Assembly (NCBI GenBank): GCA_036924285.1
Contig: JAYKYS010000009.1
Span: forward strand, 23,788,001-23,852,000
DNA from: Asterella californica
Taxonomy: Eukaryota; Streptophyta; Marchantiopsida; Marchantiales; Aytoniaceae
Length of the DNA stretch: 64,000 nucleotides
Direction: 5' to 3'
Shown here: positions 22,621 through 34,641 of the stretch, in pieces
Layout of the letters: every line of letters begins with the position of its first letter
Numbering within the stretch: the stretch's first letter is position 1
Position numbers and translations under genes: made by a program
The notes under the pieces: generated by a model
The model's database searches: none
Seen by the model: the letters and a program-made list of their open reading frames with translations, nothing else
What the model was told of the DNA's origin: nothing

Positions 22621-22929
22621 ACGGTGATGAACTCGACATGAAAGTACGAGATAGATAGATAGTTTGTGTTGAGACTTGGAAGAGAAGATCAACAATCATG
22701 ACGAGGATGAAGATGGATACGGTTGTTTGGGAGGATGTTGTGGACATGGGATGATGGATATGTATAAGGTTTAGGATCATGAAGAAAAAAGAAGAGCCAT
22801 GATTATGGACGAGACTAGTGGATATGAGGAGATACTAAGGATGTAGCAACTGCACGGATGTTTCAAGCCTTCACTTTGTTCTTGTGACAAGAAAAATAAA
22901 ACAAACAAAAAGAGATTTTTGAGGACGAA

Positions 22930-23455
22930 GGCGTGAGTGAAGAGTGATAGACAAGCTCGATCCGTTTGATGGAAGAGACATCTCAAAAATACAAATCCAT
23001 CTCAAACATAGAGATGGATTTGGATAAAGTATTAGAGAAGGAGATGATCGAGACATTCGAATTCGCTGTGTGGTGCTTGCGATAAGAGAACGCTTGAAGG
23101 GTCTAGCGAAGCATTTTGGGAGAAACTTGAAGATGTTTTCACAAGCGTTGATAGAAAACCTCAGATAGAGTAACCAAGCAATCATTTTTGGAATAGATTC
23201 ATCGACCTAGCAAAGGTTTTCAGCCATATAGTTGTTAACGGAGTTGGAGATACAATACTCTCAACTATCTCGAGTGGAGAATCTGACCTTGCAGACCTAC
23301 AAGACGGAGCTATTTCTTCAAGCTGCAGAGACATGACAAGAGCGGTTGGAACTACTTTTGGAGGATGGGGAGGAAGAAGAAGGATTGACAAGAAACTGAG
23401 AGGTTCTGCATGAAACGGTTGAACTTCTTGTCAAACGGAGACATAAAAGAAAAAT
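22930..23455 (+). pseudogene. Ty3 gag remnant (element B)
   Basis: Gag forms the particle shell and binds element RNA. Across three frames the plus strand encodes pieces of a retrotransposon gag: FDGRDISKIQIHLKHRD near 22,968, then IRERLKGLAKHFGRNLKMFS near 23,080, then SQLSRVENLTLQTYKTELFL near 23,255 and QERLELLLEDGEEEEGLTRN near 23,345. At least two frameshifts and several stops break it. The acidic run and the upstream helix-rich part are typical of plant Ty3 gag proteins. Minus-strand open frames over the same bases are shadows. The element was then interrupted at about 23,568. Confidence 0.6.
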
Positions 23456-23568
23456 GTTATAAGATTGGCACCTGTATCGCTGACTACCACACTAGTGTTG
23501 ATTGTATTTGAAGTTCAACCTCCACTTGTGATTGTAGATGAAAAGATCCAACCATCGGGGACCTACAG

Positions 23569-25172
23569 CAATCACATCAGTTTAACACCTCGGCTAGGTT
23601 GACCGAGTGCGGAGTGGCTAATCCCTGTAGGGCCGTTGTCGTGCTACTTGGCGGCTACATGTTACACTTCTACTTCGACACTTGAGTTTAGTAGTTGTAG
23701 AAGTTAGCTCATATTACTTCTAGTCCTTTATGCATATGTTTGTCACCTTTGCATATGGTGTTAACACTACTATGTTATTTATTTTGAGTCCTAGTAGGTT
23801 GATAGTATGTTATTTATCTTGTTCGAGCACTCGTACGCTTAATTCATACTTATCTTTGATGTTCAAAGTACATAACTTAGGTTTACCATATTGATAGAGT
23901 TTAAGCTCATGGGTTGTATTTACTTATCGCCCATGCACGCTTTCTAACTGGTTTAAGTTATCTTTCAGGGTTGCGTGTCATTTTAGGTAGTTTAAGATTT
24001 ACGCTGGCACTTTAGGGGGTTGACGTGGTAGCCTATGTATGAAATTAAGTCACCATGTGGTTTGGGACACTAAAGGACAATGGAGTGAAGCTATGAACTT
24101 CCATTGGTCTATTTTCATCCTTTATGAAACTCTAAAGTTAGAAGCAGAGGTCTTAAGGGGAGTTCGAGCATTTGGTAAGGACATTTAAAAATATGAGAAC
24201 ACAGGAAGATAGAGCTCGTCATGCCAGTCAATGACAGTGAAATTCTTGATCGATTTGGAACAATAAAGAAGGAGTTATGCCAAACTGAAATTCGGATTGA
24301 GTTGAAACTGCATCACTTTTGTTTATTTTGAGGTTTTGTGTCAATTCCAGCAGAAAAGAGATAATCGCTTAAAAACTGCCTGGTTGCGTTCACTGTCAGC
24401 AGGGCTACGACTGTCCAAAAAGTTTCATGTCATTTGAGTGATTGAGTAATTCAAGGCGACTGCTGAAGCAGAGGAGGTCTTAAAAGCTCAAATGATGAGA
24501 TGTTCAGCATCTTGTAGACTCCAAATCTTGTAAGAATCATCGAAAGTGATCGAGTCAATTTTATGTTCTAGGTCGAAATAGCCATCCTGGTGTCAAAAAT
24601 TATCATAATTTTCTTACTCAGAATGTTTTTGTCCATATCTCGGTGCTAGAATTTGATCTCAGGCTGAAACTTCGTGTGTGTGTTCAATAGGGCCTTTTCT
24701 ACATGTAAGAGAATTTAGAAGTCTGAACTATCATATGTTTCTCTCATTGAGTGTTAAAGTTCACCGCTTGATCTTATTACTACTAGTTAGACCTGAAGTT
24801 CAGTTTTTGAACATATTAGAGGATCCTACAGCTCTGTGTTAGTGTTTATAGCGCCCTGTTGTAACTTGAAAGCCTATCTCTTGAGTAAACAACCACAACT
24901 AGAAGCCGAGCGCTTTTCTAAGTAGATGGATCACACTCTGACACCGTTAGTGCTGTTAAGGTGAGTTCTTGGGATGACCCACTAGGGATATACTTCGCAA
25001 GTAGGGCTTGGAGGTCTTAGTTTTTCAAGTTGAACCTTCAAGCTCCTAGCTGTGGTGGATAGTCTTGGTGAGTGCAATCTGGAGTCTCTACGAGCACATA
25101 GTGGATTTGGCTCGACTTTAGTGATTTTTTAGTGTCTGTTGGCATGGTGGAGTGAGTACATATCGTTTATCA
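23569..25172 (+). mobile_element. 5' LTR of Ty3 element C
   Basis: Its first 80 bases match 27,862-27,940 (ACACCTCGGCTAGGTTGACC and neighbours) and its last 220 bases match 27,946-28,151, ending TATCGTTTATCA in both. This marks a pair of LTRs. The left copy is about 1.6 kb, and the right copy lacks the middle 1.3 kb. The left copy interrupts the gag region of element B, so element C probably inserted there. Open frames inside are short and unsupported. Confidence 0.7.
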
Positions 25173-26344
25173 CTTGAAGAACTCAGATTGTGAGGTCTGA
25201 TGGAGAGCTTTCAAGTCGCGGATTTTAGCTGGTGGTATCTCCGGAGTGGATAGATCGTTGGTACCTTCGATTTGCAGATGCGCTTGTGCGCGGAGTGATT
25301 CTTTTTGGTTGGGTGATCGATCACTATGTGGATTGCTATTGTTTGTACCTGTTCTTGGTCGAATTGGTAGTGAGGTACTGCGGAAGCACTGCTGGAATTT
25401 CTTGTGACGGGTTTTTGTGGTCAATTTGAAGTCGGCAGAAGTGCGTCGGCGGACGTCGGATTGGCGAGGCTTCGAGGAGCAGAGGTGCGTGAGAGCGGAG
25501 TGCGAGAGTGCGAAGACGGAGCGGAGCCCAAACCCGAGCCCGCCGCAAGCCAGCTTGCTGACGTGCGTGACAGAGATATGCAAGTGTCAGTTGTGTGAGA
25601 AGTGTAAAACCAGTAGGTCACCCATCCCAACACTATTTCTGGACTTGCACACTTAACTCTGTAGTCTTAGCTTTGGTTTTACCACTAGATCAATAGCTCT
25701 TGGTATCTTCTAAGGATGCGTGCAAGTACTTATGGACTTGTTTAAGGTAGTAGGAGACGTTCTCGCACGTTCATAGAGCAGTGGTAGGGCGACCTCATAG
25801 TACTAGAGGGAAGTTGTTGTTGTGGTAGTGTTTGCTTATACGTAGAGACGCGTATGGAGGCTGTTGGTGGCTGTTGTCTTGGGTGAGCTAGTAGAGCTAC
25901 CACTTAGATATTTTTGGAGCTACTAGAGGTGTGGACATCTAGTTAGTGACCTTAAGTACCAATAACGACAATTGGTGATCATATATTGTGCATGTGGTCA
26001 CCGAAGAAGAGACGTCAGTCCGGGTGAAGCTGAGTTTCTCTTTGTGTGAATGTTTGAGTATGGAGGGTTATCGTTTGGACTTCTTGTGGTTGGAACCCCT
26101 CCATATTTTGCTTCATGTTTGTGCGTTGTGTTTGCTTGTGTTGGCGTTTGATTTCTAGAGTGAGTTCACTCTAGTGTGATGTCGATAGTCAAGCTGGAGT
26201 TGCGGACCAGTCAAACTATCTTTGTTTCTCTCACGGTGCGGTTGGATTGACGACCAATAGATCATGAGAGGCTGCCTGTGGTGATGGCAGGTATAAGTTG
26301 TCTTTATCTTGATCGTCTTAGTAGGGGATAGGTGAGAGAGTATG
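25173..26344 (+). mobile_element. Leader and deleted interior of element C
   Basis: This lies between the 5' LTR and the integrase. The gag, protease and reverse transcriptase expected here are not visible, so most of the coding interior has been lost. The stretch at 25,430-25,570 is GC-rich and open in several frames on both strands (up to 137 codons on the minus strand), which is a composition effect and not evidence of a gene. Confidence 0.45.
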
Positions 26345-27064
26345 GATAGTGCCACATCCATCCTAGGGGGCACAATTAATACGACATATCCATGAAGAGT
26401 TGAGACATTCTGGAGCGAAGCGTACGCATAGTTTACTCTAAGAACAGTATTGGTGGTATGGTATGCACGTCGATGTGATCGAGTACGAGCATCATTTAAT
26501 GCTCCTACTCTAGTTACACCTCTTATCGATTATGGGGTTGGATTATCGTTGAAATTTGAATTTTACGGGACTCTTACGTTGACCGTACGTCACCATCGGT
26601 ATGTGTTGGTAATGATGGAGTACTTCTCCAAGTGGATTGAGTTGGTGACATTATCGGACAAGACGAGTGAAGAGACGGCGTATGCATTCTCAGATCGAGT
26701 GCTGAGTCATTTTGGAGCACCAGCTGAAGTGCTGACAGATCAAGATACAGAGTTCCTTGGTGAATTTCAGATCTTGTGTGATCATGCGCTGATTGATCAT
26801 CGTATTACATCTCGAGATCATCTTGAGACGGATGATTTGACAGAGAGAGTAGTTCAAACGATGAAGAGAGGATTGCACAAGTATGGCTTGCAGAAGGACC
26901 ACTTGGGAGACTGGGATGTGCAGTTACCATGGTTGGCTATGGGTTACCGTTCAGTCGACAAGCGTCTTTGACTTCCTTCTCACCGTATTTTCTATTGTAT
27001 GACCGAGATCCAGATCTACCTTCAGCTGTTCGTCGTGATTCTACTGAGGTGCTGAACCTTGATT
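26345..27064 (+). pseudogene. Ty3 integrase (element C)
   Basis: The N-terminal zinc-binding region starts with HEELRHSGAKRTHSLL near 26,390 and QYWWYGMHVDVI near 26,430. The catalytic core follows in a 173-codon open frame from 26,450. It includes the usual central block HHRYVLVMMEYFSKWIELV, AEVLTDQDTEFLG with the second aspartate, and DHLETDDLTERVVQTMKR with the glutamate. The first catalytic aspartate appears replaced by tyrosine (FEFYGTLTLT, where DFAGPL is expected). A one-base shift near 26,950 moves the frame, after which SLTSFSPYFLLYDRDPDLP continues to a TGA at about 27,064. The frame differs from both integrases in the other elements. Confidence 0.8.
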
Positions 27065-27299
27065 GATACGGATATGTGAGTGAACGCATATTCTCAAACT
27101 GTAGCCATAGACATTTTGAAGAGTTATGTCTATGGCTTTTGAGAACCTAGCGATTGCTCAGCATAGAGACACGTTGCAATATGCGACTATTCAAGGAGGA
27201 AATTATTGATCATCGATTCGTTGATTTCATCCTCACGATTATATCTATCTACAGCAGACTACACCGACGATGTTGGATGTAATCGCAAGACGCACTATT

Positions 27300-27595
27300 G
27301 TACGAGTGCATGAGGTGTTACCTTCTGGAGTACTCATGTTAGAGGACCGTGATGGTGTTATTTGAAAGGACCATGTGCGTAATTGCGTACCATGTCATCT
27401 TTCCAACATCGATGAGACCGTTGACCCAAGCTTAGCGGTTGTACATGCGGGCTTGAGGTGTATGTTGTGTGGATCTGCTGGTGGAGCAGCCCGTATGTTG
27501 GTGTGTGATAGTTGTTAGAGAGATTGACACATGTCATGTTTGACTCCATCTCTTAGTGTCGTTTCTATTGGATGGTGGGTTTGTCTTTGATGTAT
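27300..27595 (+). pseudogene. Integrase tail with PHD-type zinc finger (element C)
   Basis: In one frame the sequence encodes VLPSGVLMLEDRDGVI near 27,317, a CxxC pair (NCVPCHL) near 27,383, and then a complete C4HC3 finger pattern at 27,459-27,593. The ligands are CMLC, CDSC, H and C of HMSC, and the two cysteines of WVCLxC, with the tryptophan two residues before the last pair as in true PHD fingers. Stops (TGA near 27,362, TAG and TGA between CDSC and HMSC, TGA before the last cysteine) show decay. PHD fingers bind histone H3 tails in chromatin proteins. A role in choosing integration sites is inference. Confidence 0.7.
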
Positions 27596-27752
27596 ATAGC
27601 AGAGATAGCCAATTAGATCTTTGCGTGGTATGGATTAAAGACAGGCGACTAACGACGAGACAATGTAGCACCCGACCTCCTAATCCTTGCACCCATGAAG
27701 GTGTATATCACGTAGTTGAGATATGGACCTATCTGGAGTTAGGGAGACGATT

Positions 27753-27857
27753 GTGATACACTTGTGTATGTGTATGACATCGTCCATGTGTTATGTGTAT
27801 GTGTGGTGTATCTCTGATAGCGATGTATGTTGTGTAGGAATGTGTTTGCGCACGACA
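27753..27857 (+). repeat. 105-bp TGTG-rich repeat, left copy
   Basis: It begins TGTGATACACTTGTGTATGT and ends in GCACGAC. It lies immediately before the short LTR of element C and is nearly repeated at 28,153-28,256 immediately after it. It is rich in GTGTATGTG words. Confidence 0.75.
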
Positions 27858-27859
27858 GC

Positions 27860-28151
27860 TGTCACGTCAGTTTAGCACCTCGACTAGGTTGATCGAGTGC
27901 GGAGTGACTAATCCCGGTAGGGCCGTTAGTGCCGATAGGACGAGTTCTTGGGATGACCCACTAGAGATATACTTCGCAGGTAGGACTTGGAGGTCGTAGT
28001 TCTTCAAGTTGAGTCTTCAAGCTCCTAGATATGATGGATAGTCTTGGTGAGTGCAATCTGGAGTCTCTACGAGCACAGAGTGGATTTGGCTCGACTTTAG
28101 TGATTGTTTAGTGTCTGTTGGCATGGTGGAGTGAGTACATATCGTTTATCA
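27860..28151 (+). mobile_element. 3' LTR of element C, internally deleted
   Basis: It starts TGTCACGTCAGTTTAGCACC, follows the first 80 bases of the 5' LTR, then jumps to its last 220 bases and ends in TTTATCA. Comparison with 23,569-25,172 shows about 1.3 kb missing from the middle. The similarity in the shared parts is about 90% by eye. Confidence 0.7.
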
Positions 28152-28152
28152 T

Positions 28153-28256
28153 TGTGATACACTTGTGTATGTGTATGACACATCCATGTGTTATGTGTAT
28201 GTGTGGTGATATCTGACAACGATGTATGTTGTGTAGTGATGTGTATGTGCACGACA
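28153..28256 (+). repeat. 105-bp TGTG-rich repeat, right copy
   Basis: It directly follows the short LTR and matches 27,753-27,857 over its whole length with a few small indels. Sequence after GCACGAC differs from that after the left copy. Confidence 0.75.
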
Positions 28257-29168
28257 AAGACCAAACGAGCTCGAGTTGGATAGTGCATTCACGATGCAGA
28301 AGGAACATGATGATATAAGAGACTTCTTTCAAGAAGCAAATTTGGGAGGAGAAGGTTCAAGAAGATATTGTTTCTACAGATCTGACAATGAGGAACAATT
28401 TTCACAACTAAAGGAGATGGCTAAGGGACAGACAATGGATATGGATGATCTCGTTGCAGATAAACAACAACCAGATATTGATATGACGATGGATGTGAAG
28501 AGAGGAGAGAAGTATGTGTTGTCGTTATTGACACTATCAAGGATGAAGTGCGGATTGGGAGTATTTGTGGATATTTACGGAGTGCACGGATATTCTTGAA
28601 GCTACAAGTATAGGATGATGGATAGGGATGGCTTACAAGAGAAGGTGAATAGGATTGGGAGGATGATGCTTGAGAGGTTTTAAAGTTTTCAGAAGAGAAG
28701 ATTAAGGAGAGTGATGTTTGAGAAGGATATCATTGTATAGCGAGACAATAATGGTTGCGATTGAGGATTTTGGTTGCAACAATGTGGTTTTCTTTCAGAA
28801 ATCAAAAAAGAAGAGATTGATACGAAGGATGACATGTACAAGCTTGAGGTTGAGGAGTTACAATCATGATACATGGTGATGATTGGGGTGATGAGTGATG
28901 TCTACTACGACACTAGCGTCACATACCTCGACGGTGAGGTTCAACTGGATGGATGGGAGGTGTTTCTATAATATGAAGGTTTATTCTTTCTATGCCTTCA
29001 AACACATATTGAAAGATGTGTAGATAAGAGGGGGTGACTCAGACAAGCAAATGGATGAAAACTAAAAGAAAGACGACACGAATCCAAGGAAGATCATGGC
29101 ACAGTTGCAACTTCAAGTTGACGATCATGTTGCAAACTTGAGGATGAGGTTGATTAAGATGAGAAGTA
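28257..29168 (+). pseudogene. Element B interior remnant ending in pol tail
   Basis: A 107-codon open frame at 28,276-28,599 (MDSAFTMQKEHDDIRDFFQE and onward) is not one I recognise; it may be the region between gag and protease. Protease, RT and most of integrase are missing. The end is clear: LEDEV, a stop, then DEK and TAG at 29,166-29,168 match the last residues of the element A polyprotein (LEGEVGYDEK, stop). Flanking bases also agree. This ties the segment to the A/B family and places the pol end. Confidence 0.5.
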
Positions 29169-30017
29169 GGATGACAAGATGTTGTGCGTGCAGATCCACT
29201 CTTTGGTTGATATCTCTGGTACATACCGAAGGATGCACAAGTTTAGAGGGAATGAATGTCATGTCGTGGATCGGCTCCTACTTGAAAATCATATTTTAAG
29301 GTTCTATATTTTCACGCATGGAGAGGAATAATGACTTTTTGATCTATTTTACATCTCGATTTTCATTGCACCAAGTGGTAGAGCTCTTTGTTAGGTTCCC
29401 AAGGGCACTTTATTTGTTTCATTTGGACGCTTATTGATGATGTTATTAGTTTCAAAAGTGGGAAAATCAAGTTAGACCTTAGCTTAACGATGCTGACTGA
29501 GTATTTGCGGTTCTTGGCGCTATACTCAAGAGGCAAGAGGGCTGCTTGATCATTATCTAGGCAATACTCACGTATAGTGAATTGACATAAGGGGCAGCTT
29601 AAGGGGTTAGCTTGTATCTACGACCTATCAACGGATGGTTGAGAGATTGAGAGGTCTAATGCAAATGCGCAAGACGTCATTGGTTTCAGATTTGTGAGGC
29701 TACACTCTGGTCAAGGCGATTCATGAAGAAGCGAAACGTAATATGTGTTCTGAGAGAAATTGGGATGAAGGAAGGAGGATTTGGTATGCTTCAGTGACAT
29801 GCAAATAAGAGTTGGACCCTTCAGATCATTCTCGAGTCCAAACTTATTCTCCTTAGATCCATCGAGATCAGAACACCAAGTTCTTTAGGAACTTTAAGAC
29901 GATACGAGGTTTCATTGAACAATTTGGGAGTTATGGATGAAATTGACTCGCAAGGAATCACTTACGTCACTTTTAGGTTTATCTACGACTTGAGATTAGA
30001 CTATTTTTGACGATCGG
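29169..30017 (+). mobile_element. 3' untranslated part of element B
   Basis: It is collinear with 2,547-3,718 of element A at lower identity. It shares GATCCACTCnTTGGTTG, CGTGGAnCnGCTCCTA and the region around GATACGAnGTTTCAT. It contains about one unit of the 157-bp repeat where element A has about three. No open frame is conserved between the two. Confidence 0.6.
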
Positions 30018-30826
30018 TGAGCTAAACTCTTTATTTTTAGTGTCGACACAATCATGAAATCTTCACCTACGCATAAGAGAAGACCGTATGTGGATTAGAT
30101 TGTTGGGTTGGGTGTGGTGAGCAAGTTTGAGTCCTAGGCAGCCGATTTATGTCAGTTTTTTGCTTCTTGCGATCAAATTTCTTGCGTGGTTTTGCGAGAT
30201 GAACTCCAAACGACTTGTTTGGAGTCTTGTTGAGATCAAGGTAGCTAGATCTACCTATCAAGATAGACGGATCACATATCAGACTATTCGTTTGGACGGT
30301 GTGCATGGATTTAGATCGCATGGAGGAGGTTTCAAGATTTCGATCACTTGCGACAAAAAATTATCCTATCTTCGGTGTTGATGTCGGATTTGAAGGTTCT
30401 TGGAACCAACAGGCTCAAGAAGGAAGATCCTATCGATATCTGAAGATTATTTGATGAAAGAAGAAAGTTTTCAGATATATCTTCTTCGATTCCTTCGCTA
30501 CAGTTTTTGTCCTTTCAGATTCATTAGTTCTAGTTGGTTATGTACGGCTTGTGGTAGCTATATTGGCTAAGGCTTTGCTTTGAGCTACGCTTCGGTAGTT
30601 TTAGGTCTAGGTTGAGATTCAAAGACTTGTTTTAAGAGGTTGGGTGCAGATTACAAATCACTCAAGTATGTTTTTCAGTTTTGTGTTCTTAGAGAAAAAG
30701 AAACGAGAGTGTATATAAAATTAGAGTTGGTATATCTAGTGAAGCTTGTTCTCACATGATATCTCCACAACTAGAAAACCTCACGTTTTCTCAACAACAT
30801 CACGTAAAGTTCAATACGATAACGTT
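30018..30826 (+). mobile_element. 3' LTR of Ty3 element B
   Basis: It matches the 5' LTR at 21,727-22,620 along its length and ends at CAATACGATAACG. It is shorter because of deletions near 30,555 and 30,755. The next bases belong to copia element D in minus orientation, so the element B insertion lies against copia sequence. Confidence 0.65.
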
Positions 30827-31775
30827 CATGTGCTTTGATCTATCATATGAGGGATTAGATTTCGAGCTTAGCATATGATTACCTTCTCTACTTACCACAA
30901 CGTCTTGAGAGATAATCCTTGATTCTACAGTTGATGATTCCTCAATAGATAAGTAGAGTCACCATCTGCTTCCTCCATACTAAATTCCATGCTCTTCCTT
31001 AGCAAGTTGTCATGAGAGAAATTGATCTTTCGGATAGTGCTCTTCTTGACAGTGCTCGTCTTCTAATGTCACATTCAGAAGAACTACTTTCAGACTAAGT
31101 GTAGAACTAGGTACCTATTCATGAAAAGTTATCTCTCTATTGTCCTTCATCTTCCGGCTTGAAGGATCCTACAATTTGCAAGTTCTTGTGTTCTCACAAT
31201 ACTTTACAAACTTGAATTTCTCACTCTTCAATTCAAGTTTCTGACGAAACTTCTAAGAATTAATGCATATGCATCATATCAGAAAGTACCGAGACGGGCA
31301 ACTGAAGGTTTAACTCCACTCCAAGCTTCAAATGATGTTTTACCTTCAAGAGTTCTGGTGGTCGTATAATTCAAGGTGTACACTGCATTATGTGCTGCTT
31401 CTGTCCACAACTCTGCTTCCAATTGGGATGATTTGAGCATATTACGTATACGCTCTACAACAGTACGACTATCCTTCTCCATCTTCTCATTTTGCTCGAG
31501 CGTGTAAGGTGCAATAACTTCATGAGATATATTTGCATCAACCAAATGTTTGATGAATGCTTTGCTTACGTATTCATCGTCACAGTCAGATTGGATCCTC
31601 TTGACCTGTTTCACCTTCTCACCGATCTCCATCTGGACATGTTTCTCTAGTTCTCTGAAACACGAGAACACATTAGATCTTTTTAATGCAAAAAACAAAT
31701 CTGTAACTACTTTGGTCATCTTTGAAAAACACAAAGTACTTTGCTTCTCTCATTCAATTAGTGCTCATCAAATAC
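30827..31775 (-). pseudogene. Copia integrase, C-terminal part (element D)
   Basis: On the minus strand a 151-codon open frame (31,734-31,279) encodes the second half of a copia-type integrase: CFRELEKHVQMEIGEKV, then QSDCDDEYVSKAF with the second catalytic aspartate, HEVIAPYTLEQNEKMEK with the glutamate region, and WTEAAHNAVYTLN. Just upstream, in another frame, EAKYFVFFKDDQSSYRFVF gives the preceding core block. Downstream, KFRQKLELKSEKFKFVKYCE continues the normal copia order after a frameshift. A last recognisable piece lies near 31,000-31,130. The reverse transcriptase expected next is missing, because element B's LTR starts at 30,826. Confidence 0.8.
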
Positions 31776-34145
31776 ACCTTGTCGTGTTGTGACACGACTC
31801 ACATGTGAATTTAGCGTTGAACTTGTATTGTGTTAATTTTTTGTGTTTCACAAATCTTATAGTGTAACTCGTGAGACGACGTATTAGATGCCACATTCAT
31901 GGTTATCTGGGATGTGAGATCGCACGATAATGAGACCACCGATCTATACACATTCATGTGAGTAGCTCTTGTTGTCGAATTTGAATATAAAATGGAGGTT
32001 CAAGGTTCGTGGAAGTATTCTTCCTTGGTGTTTCACGCGTGTTTCTTAATGTTCTACATGGGGGATGAAGAGCTCCGAGAGTTGTACTCATGGATGGAAG
32101 ATTGATCCGAGTTTCGGATCTTTCATTTCATATCAAGCATGTATCTCTAATCAACTCTACATGTTTCACGATTACTTTTGATAGTGCTTTGTTGCCTATT
32201 TTGGAGAAGAGTTCATAAGGAATGTGATGAACTTGCCTACTTCGATGATCCTCCAGATCATCACGTACGAAGAGAATTAAGACTTGACTGTATACATCTT
32301 ACTTTGATGGATGAATAGACCTGAACTTTCCAGCCAACGTTTCTTTCAACGTCTTGGTATTTTGAACCTCTCTTTTCTTTCAAACCCGTCATGATGTAAA
32401 TTGAACTTCGGTAACCTATTGCTCCTAACTCGAACTTCCAATTGGGCTCAAACTTCATAAATAATTGTCTTTGCGCTCTCATTACTATCCTCTGAAATTT
32501 CAGCTTCATAACTCAAACCATTTGCTCAAAATAGACTAAGTTCTTTATCGGTGCTAACTTATGAGCTTTACATATCCTGGTAGCTAAAATCCACGAACTC
32601 GACACCTTCTTTTAACCAAGTAAGTTGAAACAATGCTCATGAAACAACTAAATCTTTCAATCCAAGACAAACGACTTTACTTCTTTCTCTCAAACTGTTA
32701 CAGCTAACTTCAATTGATCATTTCAAGGTCAAACTCAACCCAAATGTAGGTATAATTCACACAATGTGATCATCACGACATCAACTCTTCAATCTCCTTG
32801 ACAAAGTCGGAAGATCATCTGTCAAACTCTCCAGGCACTCGAGAGTTTGACACAACTCCTTGTTTTTGAACGATCATAACTCTAAATCGATCAATCCTCC
32901 CCTTCAGATCATAGCCCAGATAGAGTTCTTTCCAACAAGATCTCACACTCCTCGAATGATCCTCAAGAAGACCTCTGAAACTCCAAATCGTCCATAGAAC
33001 TTGGTTGAACCTGATTGGTAAAAGATGGACCAATGAGAGAGAAGATTGAAGATCACCTTATCTCCTCTTTGTCACTATGGATTGAGTTGTAACCCTAAAA
33101 CACTCTCACAACCTCAAGGGTTTGAACCAATACACTTTGGATCCCAAGCTTACACAAGATAATCATCCTCGTCGAGCGAAAGAAATAATAACGACACAAA
33201 AATACATTACATTCAATACAAAGTCAAGATAACGACCTTGAATTAATCTACGGTGAAAAGTACGACAAAAGAACTCTTGGATGGTCTTGAGGAAACAACT
33301 TGGGGTTTGGAGATGAAACTTCTTTGAGGCACTGCAAGTGTGTCAAGGGAGCTATGATGTGAATTTGATGCAGAGGTCACAACTGGAGAAGGCGTTACAC
33401 TATGTCGAAGTTGTTGATCGATAATCTCTAACTGCAATGTACTGTTGTCTTCGGCACCACATCTTCAAATGGTTGCTTGCTACGTGCATGCTTTATCTTG
33501 TTGAAAATTCTAGATGACAAAGCTTTTAGTGGTATGCTGCATGACTAGTTTAGAGTTTGTTTGATCACTCTCAATTTAGAACAAACATGCGGATCATGAT
33601 GAAAATTTGAGACATTTCAGATTATAAATGTTAAAAAAGATGGATTTTGATCCACTATGGTAGAGTTATCTTGATCCAGTCAAGGTGTTATCTGTATCAT
33701 TGGAAATCTTATACAATAAGCTTTAATTTCTGTAAGATTCATCTTTAATGGAGTTCATATCAACGAACTGTAGAAAATAAGAGTTGAGTATTATAGTTAG
33801 TTTGTCACGGAAAAACGTTAAGAGGGTATTGTTAGTGCACAAGCCGGCACAAGCGATTGTTTGGAGGTGCTTCTCTGAACTAAAGTATTTATTTATCATG
33901 TATGAATCTTTCATGTATTTAGAGTATGAGTGAACGTCTAGTTGTGATGTGTGGTGCACGTGCGTTACACTTAAGGTCAAGTTAAGTCGATAGAAACCGG
34001 GACAAATAGATATCAGAGTCGAGCTAAAAGCTAATCGACTTGATAGTGAAGACACAAGGAATTTTTATCGGGGTGATCCAAGGTCTTGCAGTATCTCCCT
34101 ACAGCTAGATACCATGTGTATTCTCGGACCAGACTTCACGTCTGA
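31776..34145 (+). mobile_element. Insert splitting copia D, with repeat E copy 3
   Basis: Copia coding stops near 34,145 (after a GQFFHTDI block) and resumes near 31,770, so about 2.4 kb has been inserted. The first 590 bases (31,776-32,365) are a diverged copy of repeat E, starting at the shared TGTCGTGTTGTG. The last 150 bases match 12,590-12,745 and include ATATCAGAGTCGAGC, which resembles a copia primer-binding site. The middle (32,366-33,990) has no recognisable protein. It may be one element with E at its left end, or two nested ones. Confidence 0.55.
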
Positions 34146-34641
34146 GGAAAATGTCTGTATGGAAAAATTGCCCCGGATCCTTTGCTCTCTTCTGTTCTAA
34201 GATCTTCTTGAATGGGATTCTATGTTGCTTGCATAATACACAACTCTCACAGAACGGATCTGCGGGTTCTCTCAATGTGCTTGGGAGTCCATTCACCATT
34301 CTTTTCTTATGCATTCGTCTAACAAATGCAAGGTTCATATGAACTAATCTCTGATGCCAAAGGATAAGCTCATTACTAGTGGATCGAGACACCTCATCCA
34401 TGTTTCCGTTGTGGCTAGATGTTGCTGCGTGCGCTTGACTTGGTGCTACAATGGAGATATTGAGATGATACAATTTCTCCTCTTTCACATCAGTCATCAC
34501 AATCTCACCACTACGGTTTATCAAATGACACCCCTTGTGAGAGTAGGTGATATCTATATCTCTTCCAACTGCTTGCCTTGAAGAAAAAAGATTCTGTCTC
34601 AAATCAAGAACTACAACACATGATGCAAGGTACCGTTCCAT
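34105..34641 (-). pseudogene. Copia GAG-pre-integrase region (element D)
   Basis: A 178-codon minus-strand frame encodes the stretch between protease and integrase. DLRQNLFSSRQAVGRDIDIT is the usual block after the protease (xLxxNLxSxxxL). ELILWHQRLVHMNLAFVRRM is the GAG-pre-integrase histidine motif, and FCESCVLCKQHRIPF supplies the CxxC pair of the HHCC zinc-binding site. It ends in GQFFHTDI, where the integrase core begins. The last 12-14 residues belong to the inserted element. The region is in good condition and in one frame. Confidence 0.85.

Noticed and set aside
22871..23391. Minus-strand frames of 104 and 69 codons
   Set aside because: They are antisense to the recognisable gag pieces of element B.
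25170..25583. 137-codon minus-strand frame and several overlapping frames
   Set aside because: All depend on a GC-rich patch that removes stops in every frame; no motif, and the region lies inside element C.
34105..34145. C-terminal residues of the copia pre-integrase frame as copia coding
   Set aside because: They belong to the inserted element; copia similarity ends at the HTDI block.
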